Assembly: GCA_030602885.1 (NCBI GenBank)
Contig: JAUVYV010000001.1
Span: forward strand, 103,189 to 167,188
Reading direction: 5' to 3'
Origin: Phycisphaerales bacterium
GTDB lineage: Bacteria; Planctomycetota; Phycisphaerae; Sedimentisphaerales; Anaerobacaceae
DNA: 64,000 nucleotides
The notes under the pieces: model-generated
Seen by the model: the letters and a program-made list of their open reading frames with translations, nothing else
Told to the model about the DNA's origin: nothing
Databases searched by the model: none
Translations under genes and position numbers: made by a program
Shown: positions 27,530-35,895 of the stretch, piece by piece
How the letters are laid out: each line of letters starts with the position of its first letter
How positions within the stretch are numbered: position 1 is the stretch's first letter

Positions 27530-29239
27530 CTACCTTATCAAGGCGCCCACCGCCGTCGCCCCATAATCCGAAAAATCCTCGGCCCCGTACGTCTTCGAAA
27601 GCCCTTCCTGCATAATATCCCAGAGATGATATACATCGCTATCGACAAATACTCTGCCCACCTTCTCATCGAACTGGGTCCCGAGTCTTCTCCCTATCTC
27701 TGCTACCGCTTCCTCCACCGTCAAAACGCGTCTGTAAACACGCTCCGACGTCATAGCGTCAAAACAATCCGCCAGCCCCACAATCTTGCCCACAAGTGGA
27801 ATCTCATCCCCCGTCAGCTCATCCGGATACCCCGTCCCGTCCATTCGCTCGTGGTGACACAAAACTCCGGGAATAATTTCTCGCATTTGCTTTATCCCGC
27901 TGAGAATATTGGCGCCAATCGACGGATGCATCCTCAACCGGCTCTGCTCCTGTTCTGTAAGCTCGCCCTTTTTGCACAGCACAGCCTCATCTATCCCGAC
28001 CTTGCCTATGTCATGAAGAAGCCCGGCCAGGTATATTTTGTGTACCTGCTCTTCATCCAGCCCTTCCTGTTGGCCAAGACGCTCGGCTAACCACTTTGAT
28101 ATGAACGCAACTCTCTCAGAGTGACCTCGCGTATATCTGTCCTTGGCATCGATACTCCTCGTCAGAGCCTTCAATGACCCTATGAACAGCTCCTTCAGCT
28201 CGCTGAACAGCCGATTATTCTCCACGAACACAGCGCATTCACTCGCTACCGAGTTAAACAGCTTGACATCCGTACTGTCAAAATCCTGCTTGTCGATTCT
28301 GTTTATCGCAACCATCATACCTATCAGGTTGCCCACATTTGGGCCGCGGCAAGTCACTGTACCGTCCTGCCCCGCTTGCCGCGTTCGTTCTCCGGCCGCA
28401 CCTGCTCTTATCTTGTCTTTGCCGCACAAAGGCACCGCTATCATGTTCCTTATATTACTCGCCCACTCATACTTGAACGGAGAATCAACCTCGCTGTCGA
28501 GCAGCGCCTCCCTGCCGTTGCTCATTGCCTCCAAAAGACGGTTATAAAACGTAACCGTCATCTCCTCATTGATGTCTATCAGACCGGAACCCGCCACAAG
28601 GACAAAACGCTTCTCCTCGTCGATCATTTTCTCCTGAAGCACCGCGATGCCCTCCACCTCGACAATGTCCGTCAGGCTGTCACATGCCATCTGGAGAAAA
28701 TTCGCATCCGGCTCAACGATCCCCATATTCGTGCTGATCTTGTAAAGAAGCACAAGCTCCTCATACGTCTTTGCCAGCTCGTTGCTTATCATATCCATCT
28801 GCTCTGCCGACCTGCGCTGGGCCTCGTGCTTCTCCGCGAATAAGCTCAACATCTCCCCGAGCATCACCGACCTGTGGTCTCTGCTGTTCGTTTCATCACC
28901 CAAATCAATTATCGCCGCCCATATACTGCCCGGCATCTGCTTGCCGCCGCAACCCTGTTCCAATATGGTCCCGACAAACCGCCCCTCTGAGAAGCTCTTC
29001 ACCCCGCACTTAGCCGCTCGGCGGTCATCTGAATCACGAAACCACTTCAACAGCCGCCGCGCCGCGTTGGAAACGACGCTTTTGTCGGTGCTGAATCCGC
29101 TCTGCTCGCAGAGCAGGACGACTCGGCCCTCTTCGTCGCACACGGCGAAGTTAACTCCAACCCTGCCTGCCCTGTCGCCAAACTCCTTGAACTGGCCCAG
29201 CTCAGACGAGCTCAGACTTTCTGTAGCGGTATCCGGCAT
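27530..29239 (-). CDS. GAF and HD-GYP domain protein, probable c-di-GMP phosphodiesterase
   Basis: 569 residues, no membrane segment. An N-terminal sensor-like part (about 20-130), a coiled-coil linker (MLGEMLSLFAEKHEAQRR region), a GAF-like domain (about 170-345, with AVPLCGKDK and VAINRIDKQDF), and an HD-GYP domain (about 360-530) with RGHSERVAF, LLHDIGKVG, CHHERMDGTGYPD and LADCFDAMTS. All HD and GYP residues expected for metal binding and c-di-GMP hydrolysis are present. SD CGGAG is six bases from ATG. A stand-alone receiver gene lies 92 bases upstream on the same strand and is a likely partner. Confidence 0.93.
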   Translation of the reverse strand: MPDTATESLSSSELGQFKEFGDRAGRVGVNFAVCDEEGRVVLLCEQSGFSTDKSVVSNAARRLLKWFRDSDDRRAAKCGVKSFSEGRFVGTILEQGCGGKQMPGSIWAAIIDLGDETNSRDHRSVMLGEMLSLFAEKHEAQRRSAEQMDMISNELAKTYEELVLLYKISTNMGIVEPDANFLQMACDSLTDIVEVEGIAVLQEKMIDEEKRFVLVAGSGLIDINEEMTVTFYNRLLEAMSNGREALLDSEVDSPFKYEWASNIRNMIAVPLCGKDKIRAGAAGERTRQAGQDGTVTCRGPNVGNLIGMMVAINRIDKQDFDSTDVKLFNSVASECAVFVENNRLFSELKELFIGSLKALTRSIDAKDRYTRGHSERVAFISKWLAERLGQQEGLDEEQVHKIYLAGLLHDIGKVGIDEAVLCKKGELTEQEQSRLRMHPSIGANILSGIKQMREIIPGVLCHHERMDGTGYPDELTGDEIPLVGKIVGLADCFDAMTSERVYRRVLTVEEAVAEIGRRLGTQFDEKVGRVFVDSDVYHLWDIMQEGLSKTYGAEDFSDYGATAVGALIR

Positions 29240-29331
29240 ATCCGACTCCGGTCGATTGGCTTAAATCTGCCAAAACGTTGACTCTCTGAAACGTATCACA
29301 ATACAAGGATCTTTCATCATCAATGTGCCTG

Positions 29332-29724
29332 TCAGTTACCCGCTATCAATTCCCTCTGATAGAGAATATCCTCGATGGTCCTCAACAATTCCTTTGGGCT
29401 GAACGGCTTGGCAATACACTGGGAGATTTGCAGCTCCTGCTGGCGCTCGTCCTCAATCGCAAAATTCCTTGCCGTCAGCAATATAATCGGAATATCGCGC
29501 GTCCCCTCATTGGCACGCAGTTTTTCTATCAGCTCCAAACCGCTCATTACGGGCATCTGAAAATCGGCGATTATGATGTCCGGCTGCTCCGAACACGCAA
29601 GCTCATAACCCTCTGCTCCGTCACCCGCTGTTATGGCATCATAGCCGTTGTTGCGAAGCTTTATAGCCACCACATGGACTATATGCACCTCATCATCGAC
29701 TACAAGAACCTTCTTTGCAGACAT
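29332..29724 (-). CDS. Single-domain response regulator (CheY-like)
   Basis: 130 residues, receiver domain only: VLVVDDEVHIV (acidic pair), PDIIIADFQMPVMSG with the phospho-acceptor Asp, IILLTARN (Thr) and CIAKPFSPKELL (Lys). All key residues are present, so it should be phosphorylated by an unlinked kinase. ATG 29724 with AAAGGA upstream is better than a start ten codons earlier. It probably forms an operon with the HD-GYP gene downstream and passes a signal to it. Confidence 0.92.
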   Translation of the reverse strand: MSAKKVLVVDDEVHIVHVVAIKLRNNGYDAITAGDGAEGYELACSEQPDIIIADFQMPVMSGLELIEKLRANEGTRDIPIILLTARNFAIEDERQQELQISQCIAKPFSPKELLRTIEDILYQRELIAGN

Positions 29725-29754
29725 AACCTTGTCCTTTCCTGCCTCCCCCGGCAC

Positions 29755-30155
29755 AACCTACAAAAACTCCCACCACCGACCGCAAATCACTCTTCTCGCA
29801 AGTCGGTCACTGTCAACAATCGTTTCTGCCCCTTCCTTTTTCGTCCTGTTCACCTCGGCTCTTTACCACCAACCCTCGCCATTCAGCCCGTCTTTTAATG
29901 CCATTCGAACTGTTTGCAGTCCCCTGGCACAGACACCTCAACGTTACAGATAATGCGCCACAGACCAAAGTTCTTCCCTGACCTGCCTGCAAAGGCCGAT
30001 AAGAAAACGCGCCCCGGCTAAAACTGCGCAAAAAAAAACTGACCCTCCTATCGGCTTTCGCCTCACCAAGGTCAGCACCTCTGCCCGTCCCTCGACTCTC
30101 AAAAACCCGTCACGGCTCCGCCGCACTATATGCCTGTGCACCAGACGTCGAAAAC
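29755..30155. other. Gene-free stretch
   Basis: No frame with an SD, no terminator-like fold and no recognisable repeat between the receiver gene and the pseudopilin gene. The frames open here are compositionally unlike the neighbouring genes. Confidence 0.4.
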
Positions 30156-30575
30156 TTATAGCGCCGCGTGCTCCACCGAATCATCTGCCTGGAACACACC
30201 TGTCGTCGTGTTAAACACCCAGCCGGCCTGACCACTGCCTGCTGTGCTCTGTACACTTTCGAACCGAACCTTCTTGTCACCACTGAAAGGATTCACGGGT
30301 ATCACTCTAAGATAAGGCCCCATGTTGTCACAGCACTTCATTGTCAAAGCCGCCTCAAACTGCTCAAAGCTCTCCGTCGGCGGCAACTGGCCCGAATGCT
30401 GTATCTTGTACAATTCCAACTGAGAACGAATCGTCTGCAGATCCGATTTGAAACTCCACTGCTTCGCTCGCATGTTTGAAGCCGCAAGCCCGGGCGCAAC
30501 TATCCCACCCGACGTGCTCACAATAGCCACCAGCAGCGTAACCTGAAGCAATGTAAAACCTACTTTTGCCTTCAT
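30156..30575 (-). CDS. Type IV pilin-like/pseudopilin protein with Glu5 replaced
   Basis: 139 residues with a class III signal: MKAKVG/FTLLQVTLLVAIVSTSGGIVAPGL is shown here as KAKVGFTLLQVTLLVAIVS. The prepilin peptidase site (G/F) and methylatable Phe are present, but position +5 is Gln where Glu is almost invariant. The C-terminal domain has GYL-type strands (MGPYLRVIPVNPF, GWVFNTTTGVFQA) reminiscent of GspG-like major pseudopilins of type II secretion. SD GAGGG before ATG. No other pilus or secretion genes are adjacent, so it is either a minor pseudopilin or an isolated planctomycete pilin-like protein. Confidence 0.82.
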   Translation of the reverse strand: MKAKVGFTLLQVTLLVAIVSTSGGIVAPGLAASNMRAKQWSFKSDLQTIRSQLELYKIQHSGQLPPTESFEQFEAALTMKCCDNMGPYLRVIPVNPFSGDKKVRFESVQSTAGSGQAGWVFNTTTGVFQADDSVEHAAL

Positions 30576-30863
30576 CGTCTTGCCCTCACAGCACCGAAAC
30601 CAGCTCTTTGCAGGCCTTGAATCTTGTCGGCCTCTCGACTGTGCCTCTTAAACCTTCCCCGTCTGTCTGAGCTGAGCCCCGATTCATTTCTCGCATTACC
30701 CCCGCTTTGGTCGTTTTGGTACGCATTTAGTTAAAGTATAAGCGATTATCGAAAGAAAGCCAAATTCACAGACGTGTAATATCGGACCTTAGGCACTTTT
30801 TTTCCTCCACCCACTTTCTGCGCCACAAACGCCCCCCCAAACTGCCACAGCCCGAAATAATGC

Positions 30864-31313
30864 TCAGACCTGAATATACTCACCCAGCCCCTCGAAGTGT
30901 ATTGACCTTACTGTCCGACCTGCGTGCTGCAGTTCCACCCTGATAACATCGATTCCTTTAAGCGCCGGCTCAACCTTATCCGCCCACTCAATCACAACCA
31001 CCGAACCCGGATGGCAGTAATCGTCAAAGCCAATCTGCTCGAACTGCTCCACGCTCTCAAGCCGATATGCATCGATATGATAGACCTCTAAGCGACCCGA
31101 ATACTCATTCACTATCACGAACGTCGGGCTGTTCACCACCTCCCCGCCGCCTTCTGCACCCACGCCCGCTGCTATCCCCTTTATCAGATGAGTCTTGCCG
31201 CTGCCCAGCTCCCCAACCAGCGCAATAACCTCCCCACCACGCAACTGCTCCCCTATCCGCCTGCCCAGCTCTATCGTCTCGGCCGCCGAATTCGTCCTTA
31301 TATCCAAACCCAT
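30864..31313 (-). CDS. tsaE: tRNA threonylcarbamoyladenosine biosynthesis ATPase TsaE
   Basis: 149 residues, P-loop ATPase required with TsaB and TsaD for t6A formation. Walker A VGELGSGKTHLIKGIA, the NSPTFVIVNEY switch region and HIDAYRLESVEQFEQIGFDD followed by VVVIEWADKV are diagnostic. SD GGTGAG stands close before ATG. It is six bases downstream of thiL and is the last gene of argH-thiL-tsaE. Confidence 0.95.
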   Translation of the reverse strand: MGLDIRTNSAAETIELGRRIGEQLRGGEVIALVGELGSGKTHLIKGIAAGVGAEGGGEVVNSPTFVIVNEYSGRLEVYHIDAYRLESVEQFEQIGFDDYCHPGSVVVIEWADKVEPALKGIDVIRVELQHAGRTVRSIHFEGLGEYIQV

Positions 31314-31319
31314 ACCGGC

Positions 31320-32234
31320 TCACCCCAAGTGTTCGTAACCCCTCACCTCCAAGTCCCGCATCTGCCCATCAGGCATCTTGATCTCCATCTTCCCACTCTC
31401 TGTCACCCAGCCGATCCTTGCTATGGGTACATCGCCGTCCCAATTTTTCAACAGCTTCTCACTTTCGCCTTCAGCAAGAGTAAACAAAAGCTCAAAATCC
31501 TCTCCGTCATTCAGCGCCGACGCAAGCGGGTCCTTCATCTTCTGCCCCTCATCCGATATCGGTATCCTGCTCGAATCTATTACCGCCCCCACACCGCTCG
31601 CCTTGCATATCCGGTTCAAATCGCTGCTCAAACCGTCGCTCAAATCAATCATTGCGTTTAAGCTCACCATTGCTGCAATCTTCAGTGCCTCGGCCACCCG
31701 CGGCTCAAACTCTGAATGCTTGCCTAAAAGCGCCCCGCCCAACGCCCCCGTCACGCAAATCGCATCCCCAACCTTCGCTCCCGACCGCCTTATCGGCTCC
31801 GTCGCGCCCCGCCTGCTGAGCATCGCAACGCTTATTGCAAACGGCTCATCTCCCCGCCAGCTCGTTATGTCACCACCGACTAAAGCACATCCGTATTTGT
31901 CCCCTGCCTCGACTATTCCTCCGTGAAGCTCCTTTAATTGCTCTTCGTCGAACCCCTTCGCCAATGCCACGCTCACAACCGCACCAACCGGAACCGTCGC
32001 CATCGCAGCACAGTCGCTCAAGCTCACCGCCATCGCCTTGTAACCCACCTGCCTCAAAGTCGCTTTGCCTAAGTCGAAATGCACCCCATCCAGCAGCATA
32101 TCCGTCGTAATAAGAACCGTCGCGGCTTCCGACAGGCGAATCTCCGCCATATCGTCGCCGACCCCTATTGGAAAATCCTCCCCGCTCAGCCGCCGCTGTT
32201 GCGCAAACCAAGCCGTTATTTCATCTTCACCCAT
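31320..32234 (-). CDS. thiL: Thiamine-monophosphate kinase
   Basis: 304 residues; phosphorylates thiamine monophosphate to thiamine diphosphate. Family features are IGVGDDMAEI, LITTDMLLDGVHFDL, YKAMAVSLSDCAAMA, GCALVGGDIT, MIDLSDGLSSDLNRI and LNDGEDFELLFT. ATG 32234 lies three bases behind the argH stop and is preferred to a start ten codons upstream inside argH. No TPP riboswitch is expected, since it is internal to an operon, and none is seen. Confidence 0.95.
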   Translation of the reverse strand: MGEDEITAWFAQQRRLSGEDFPIGVGDDMAEIRLSEAATVLITTDMLLDGVHFDLGKATLRQVGYKAMAVSLSDCAAMATVPVGAVVSVALAKGFDEEQLKELHGGIVEAGDKYGCALVGGDITSWRGDEPFAISVAMLSRRGATEPIRRSGAKVGDAICVTGALGGALLGKHSEFEPRVAEALKIAAMVSLNAMIDLSDGLSSDLNRICKASGVGAVIDSSRIPISDEGQKMKDPLASALNDGEDFELLFTLAEGESEKLLKNWDGDVPIARIGWVTESGKMEIKMPDGQMRDLEVRGYEHLG

Positions 32235-32236
32235 AC

Positions 32237-33625
32237 TTATCGCTGCGCCAATTGCTTCTGCCAAAAGGCAACTTGTTCTTTCGCCTGCTTCGTCCCCGCT
32301 GCGCCCTCAGTTGCATACTTACCCACGACGTTTCTGGCCCCGAGCCGGCTGTAAACATCCGACTCAATTACCGGCGAATGCTGCTTCAGCTCATCAAGGC
32401 CCACCTCACCAAGTCTCTTGCCCCACTTCTCGCATTCGGCAACTAATGTCCCCACTATCCCGTGTGCCTCCCTGAACGCCACTCCCCTGCCGACCAAATA
32501 TTCCGCCAAAGCAGTCGCATCGAGAAACCCATCGTCCAGCCCTGCTCCAATCTGCTTCGTATCGAATTTCGTATGCCCCACAACCGCACAAGCCATATCC
32601 AGCGACTGACTCACCGTATCGCTCGCAGCAAATATGTGTACCTTGTCCTCCTGCAAATCACGGTTGTACCCCGTTGGCTGGGCCTTCAATATCGTCAGCA
32701 TCCCCATCAACGCACCATATACGCGCCCCGTCTTGCCCCGAATTAATTCCAGCACATCGGGGTTCCGTTTCTGCGGCATCATGCTCGAGCTCGTGCAGTA
32801 CGCATCATCGATACTGATGAAGCCAAACTCGTTCGTGCAGTACATTATCCAATCCTCGGCTAATCGCGACAGGTGCGTCGCTATCATCGCACAGTCGAAT
32901 ATGAATTCCGCACAAAAATCCCTGTCGCTTACCGCATCGATACTGTTGCCGCTGATACCGGTAAAACCAAGTGTTCCCGCCGTGCTCTTTCTGTCTATAT
33001 CCAGCGTCGAACCCGCCACCGCCCCGCTGCCCAAAGGTGACACGTCCACCAGCGCCCGGCAGTTGGCTAACCGCACATAGTCCCGCTCAAGCTGCTCGGC
33101 AAAACTGAGCAGATACGCCGCGATACTCACCGGCTGGGCCCTCTGCAGATGAGTATATGCCGGCATGACGTCATCCACATACTTGCCCGCCAGCTTTACA
33201 AATGCTTGTTGCAGTCTCGTCACCTTCGCCTGCAGCACCTCAATCTCGTCCCGCATCCAGAGTCGAATATCCGTCGCCACCTGGTCGTTGCGGCTTCTGC
33301 CGGTATGCAGCTTCTTACCCGCCTCGCCGACCTTACTTTTCAGCGCCGCCTCTATCACCATGTGTATATCTTCAAGCCGTTTGTCAAACTTGAACTTGCC
33401 CGACGCAATCTCGGCGTCAATCTCAATCAAACCCTTCTTTATCTTGCCGAACTCAGTTTTGCTGATAAGCTTCTGCTCACAAAGCATCTGCGCATGAGCT
33501 ATCGAGCCTGCTATATCATACTTGTACAGCCGTCTGTCAATGCTCAGCGACTCCACGTAATCTACCGTGAGCTTATCAGGCCCGCCGCCAAGCCGCTTCT
33601 CCCAGCTCTTTTTCGCCTTGCCCAT
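32237..33625 (-). CDS. argH: Argininosuccinate lyase
   Basis: 462 residues; splits argininosuccinate into arginine and fumarate. Contains HTGRSRNDQVATD, TAYTHLQRAQPVS-type PAYTHLQRAQPVSIA, and the fumarase/aspartase superfamily signature GSSMMPQKRNPD. Length is normal for ArgH. SD TTGGAG seven bases before ATG. It is the first gene of argH-thiL-tsaE; no other arginine gene is in the window. Confidence 0.96.
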   Translation of the reverse strand: MGKAKKSWEKRLGGGPDKLTVDYVESLSIDRRLYKYDIAGSIAHAQMLCEQKLISKTEFGKIKKGLIEIDAEIASGKFKFDKRLEDIHMVIEAALKSKVGEAGKKLHTGRSRNDQVATDIRLWMRDEIEVLQAKVTRLQQAFVKLAGKYVDDVMPAYTHLQRAQPVSIAAYLLSFAEQLERDYVRLANCRALVDVSPLGSGAVAGSTLDIDRKSTAGTLGFTGISGNSIDAVSDRDFCAEFIFDCAMIATHLSRLAEDWIMYCTNEFGFISIDDAYCTSSSMMPQKRNPDVLELIRGKTGRVYGALMGMLTILKAQPTGYNRDLQEDKVHIFAASDTVSQSLDMACAVVGHTKFDTKQIGAGLDDGFLDATALAEYLVGRGVAFREAHGIVGTLVAECEKWGKRLGEVGLDELKQHSPVIESDVYSRLGARNVVGKYATEGAAGTKQAKEQVAFWQKQLAQR

Positions 33626-33714
33626 CGTTATGCTCCAAAACCAGGACTTGTTTACCCCGAATCATACGCCTGCCGTTCCTACCTGTCAACAATCCCTCTG
33701 CGCGACCCTCGACG

Positions 33715-33845
33715 GGCTCGGGTCGCTTGAAAATTGGGTTCGTTTTGGGTTTGATTGGGTTTGCTTTGGGTTTGTTTGGGCTGAAATTGGGTTTGAATTG
33801 GCTTTGAATTGGGTTTGTTTGGGTTTGCTTTTCACCGTTCGAAAG
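33715..33845. repeat. Degenerate TTGGGTTTG tandem tract
   Basis: At least nine copies of a word close to TTGGGTTTG, spaced irregularly by 3-9 bases. Read on the minus strand it gives a frame full of N-P-I, K-P-N and Q-T-N (for example QTQTNPIQSQFKPNF), a composition unlike any globular protein. I have an impression of similar frames in other Phycisphaerae assemblies, but cannot verify it here. Confidence 0.75.
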
Positions 33846-34154
33846 GGTGAATATTTTTCGTAAGCCCTTTTCAGGTATAGAGTTAGGTTCATTGTGGGCC
33901 TTGCCAAAATTGGGTTTGTTTTGCATAAAAAGGTTGTAAATTGCCAGCAAGTTAAGTTGGGCAGGATAGGCGGTTTGTTTTTAGACACTGATTCACACTG
34001 ATTCTTGAAAAAGTTCAAGGGCTGAGAAACAAAAGGTAATATCTTGTAAATACGATGTGGGCATTGTTGAACCTTCCGAGTTTTAGTTTTTTATCAAGCT
34101 TTCATATGTTAGCAGGGTATTATACTGTATGGGAAGTTGGATGTCAAGTGAAAT

Positions 34155-34215
34155 CTTTGGGTTAGCCACGGATTTCTTACCACCAAGACCCCAAGACACG
34201 AAGAATTCCGAACCA
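34155..34215. repeat. Dispersed intergenic repeat of the 'CCACCAAGACACCAAGACACGAAG' kind, partial
   Basis: The stretch contains GCCACGGATTTCTTACCACC, AAGACCCCAAGACACGAAGA and CCACGGA. Short words of this kind also occur at 35820-35860 and at the window end (63957-63984). They are non-coding and look like degenerate copies of a dispersed intergenic repeat. Confidence 0.45.
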
Positions 34216-34689
34216 CGGAGAGCCGCGTCCGCAGGTATTTCGGTGGAGCGACTAATTCGCCGCGAAGTCTTTCTACCGCTCAAATGTTTGGATTTCAAAT
34301 CTCTCGCGAAGTGCTGAATTCCGGGACAAGGCAATAATGTTTGTCCCCGGGAGGCAACAATTTTGAATTGCAACAAGGGAAAATCCGGTTCAAGCTTCCC
34401 GAGTAACACAATTTCAGTAGTTTTGTGATTCTTATTTAATGGCAGAAGACGCAAGGATGAAGGGGGGTGGAGCCAGCGGCGATGCGGAGATGATCAATTG
34501 CTATTCACGGGAATCTGTTGACGACAATGATATGATCGGGGCCTGGTTGGGTATCATCGATCCACGGTCACTAGCAACAGCTACTCGGCAGTGTCCCTTA
34601 TCGCGATGGTGTCGGCCCGGGGATATTCTACCCTTCAGCAAATGCCGTTCGATAACGGCCCATGCTCCGGCTTAGCGCGGTCATTGCTG

Positions 34690-35715
34690 CTATTGATTTG
34701 TTCGGTCGTAGGGTCTGCCAAAGGCATCTTCTCGGAGGAACGGCTCGGCAACGTCGGTAGATATCAGGTCTTTATATTTTTTTGGTCTTCGCCATGCGTT
34801 GCTCCAGACGGTGCGTTTGCGTATCTGCCTGACTTTTTCGATGTCTATATCGGCGGTGAACACGCCCTCATTGCTATCTGCGATCATGATCTCTTTTCCG
34901 TCGGCATTGTATGCGCATGAGCGTCCGTTGCCTTGCTTGGCGGCGTAGTTGGCCATGGCAGTGACCAGGCAGTTTTCCCATGCCCGCACCTGGAACTGGC
35001 TTATTCTCAGAGAGTCGAGGCCGCAGGCGTTTGGGGTGAGGATGAGTTCTGCGCCTTTGAGCATTAATATCCGGGCGCTTTCGGGGAATTCCCTATCATA
35101 GCAGATCATGATGCCGGTCTTCACAGGTCCCAGCCTTGTGTCGAGTTCAGCAACGTAGAAATCGTCACCGGGTTCTATCGAGCCTTCCATCGGGAAGAAG
35201 GCGCACGTGTGGACCTTGGAGTAAGTGATGACGTTCTTTCCGTTGCGGTCGAAGAGTGTGGCAGTGTTTCGGAGCCGGCCCTGGCGGTCTTCGAGGTATG
35301 TGATGACGATCGCCATGTCGAGGTCTTTGGCGAGCTTTTGGAAATGCATTACAAACGGGCTTTCAGTGCTGAGGGCCATTTCCTTCCATTTGCTGACAGC
35401 CTTGGGGTTGTCGAAGTCCACCTTGGTGAAGTAGCCCAAGCTATACATCTCCGGAAAGACAGCGATGTCGGCGCCCATTGCTTTGGCCCGGCGGCAGTAC
35501 CTCTCGCCCATTTCGAGGTTTACTGTCTGGTCCAGCTCAGGGATGGATTGGATTAACGCGATTCTCAAAATGCCTTTCTGAACTTCATTGATCCCACTTG
35601 CGGCGTTGGTCTCTTCTGTTTCATGGTCAGAAGGGCCATCGTTACAGAAGGCTACTGGGCAGAAAAGCGTTACGAGCAGGGCTGTCAACAGAGATAAGTG
35701 AAGTTTCGACGTCAT
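34690..35715 (-). CDS. Exported carbon-nitrogen hydrolase (nitrilase superfamily)
   Basis: 341 residues: a signal peptide (MTSKLHLSLLTALLVTLFCPVAFC), a polar linker and a nitrilase-fold domain from ~50. The catalytic Glu-Lys-Cys set is visible: VFPEMYSLG (Glu), ITYSKVHTC (Lys), GIMICYDREFPE (Cys). Such enzymes hydrolyse amides or N-carbamoyl compounds; substrate not predictable. Most family members are cytoplasmic, so the signal peptide is notable; the Cys at the end of the hydrophobic run could alternatively serve as a lipoprotein site, though the lipobox is poor. SD AGGAG before ATG. It is not in an operon. Confidence 0.9.
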   Translation of the reverse strand: MTSKLHLSLLTALLVTLFCPVAFCNDGPSDHETEETNAASGINEVQKGILRIALIQSIPELDQTVNLEMGERYCRRAKAMGADIAVFPEMYSLGYFTKVDFDNPKAVSKWKEMALSTESPFVMHFQKLAKDLDMAIVITYLEDRQGRLRNTATLFDRNGKNVITYSKVHTCAFFPMEGSIEPGDDFYVAELDTRLGPVKTGIMICYDREFPESARILMLKGAELILTPNACGLDSLRISQFQVRAWENCLVTAMANYAAKQGNGRSCAYNADGKEIMIADSNEGVFTADIDIEKVRQIRKRTVWSNAWRRPKKYKDLISTDVAEPFLREDAFGRPYDRTNQ

Positions 35716-35815
35716 TGGCGGTTACTCCTGTCGTGCATAAGTGATAGATATTCACTGAGCCAATCGTTACCGCTCAGAACATTTTGTCGGGTTTTAAGGT
35801 AGCGTTTAAGATTCA

Positions 35816-35885
35816 GTATTTTTCTCTGTGGCCCTCTGTGCCCTCGGTGGCAAAACAAAAACCAGTGTTAATCAGTGTCTAAAAA
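35816..35885. repeat. Intergenic repeat words between nitrilase and asnS genes
   Basis: The sequence CTCTGTGGCCCTCTGTGCCC followed by AACCAGTGTTAATCAGTGTC is non-coding, internally repetitive (CTCTGTG twice, AGTGT twice) and resembles the repeat words near 33985 and 34160. No gene function is implied. Confidence 0.4.
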
Positions 35886-35895
35886 ATCGCTGTGA

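Larger units (their letters stand above)
33626..34689. other. Gene-free region of about 1 kb with low-complexity and dispersed repeats
   Basis: No coding frame here has an SD, a recognisable domain or the codon character of its neighbours. It contains a degenerate TTGGGTTTG repeat tract (33715-33845), a CACTGATTCA direct repeat near 33985 and a segment rich in CACGAAG/CCACGGA-type words (34155-34215). A 236-base frame at 34440-34675 is open but not credible as a gene. The region looks like an accumulation site for repeats between argH and the nitrilase gene. Confidence 0.6.

Noticed and set aside
33576..33950. 124-codon frame through the TTGGGTTTG tract as a protein
   Set aside because: Composition is imposed by the nucleotide repeat, it overlaps argH at one end, and there is no SD.
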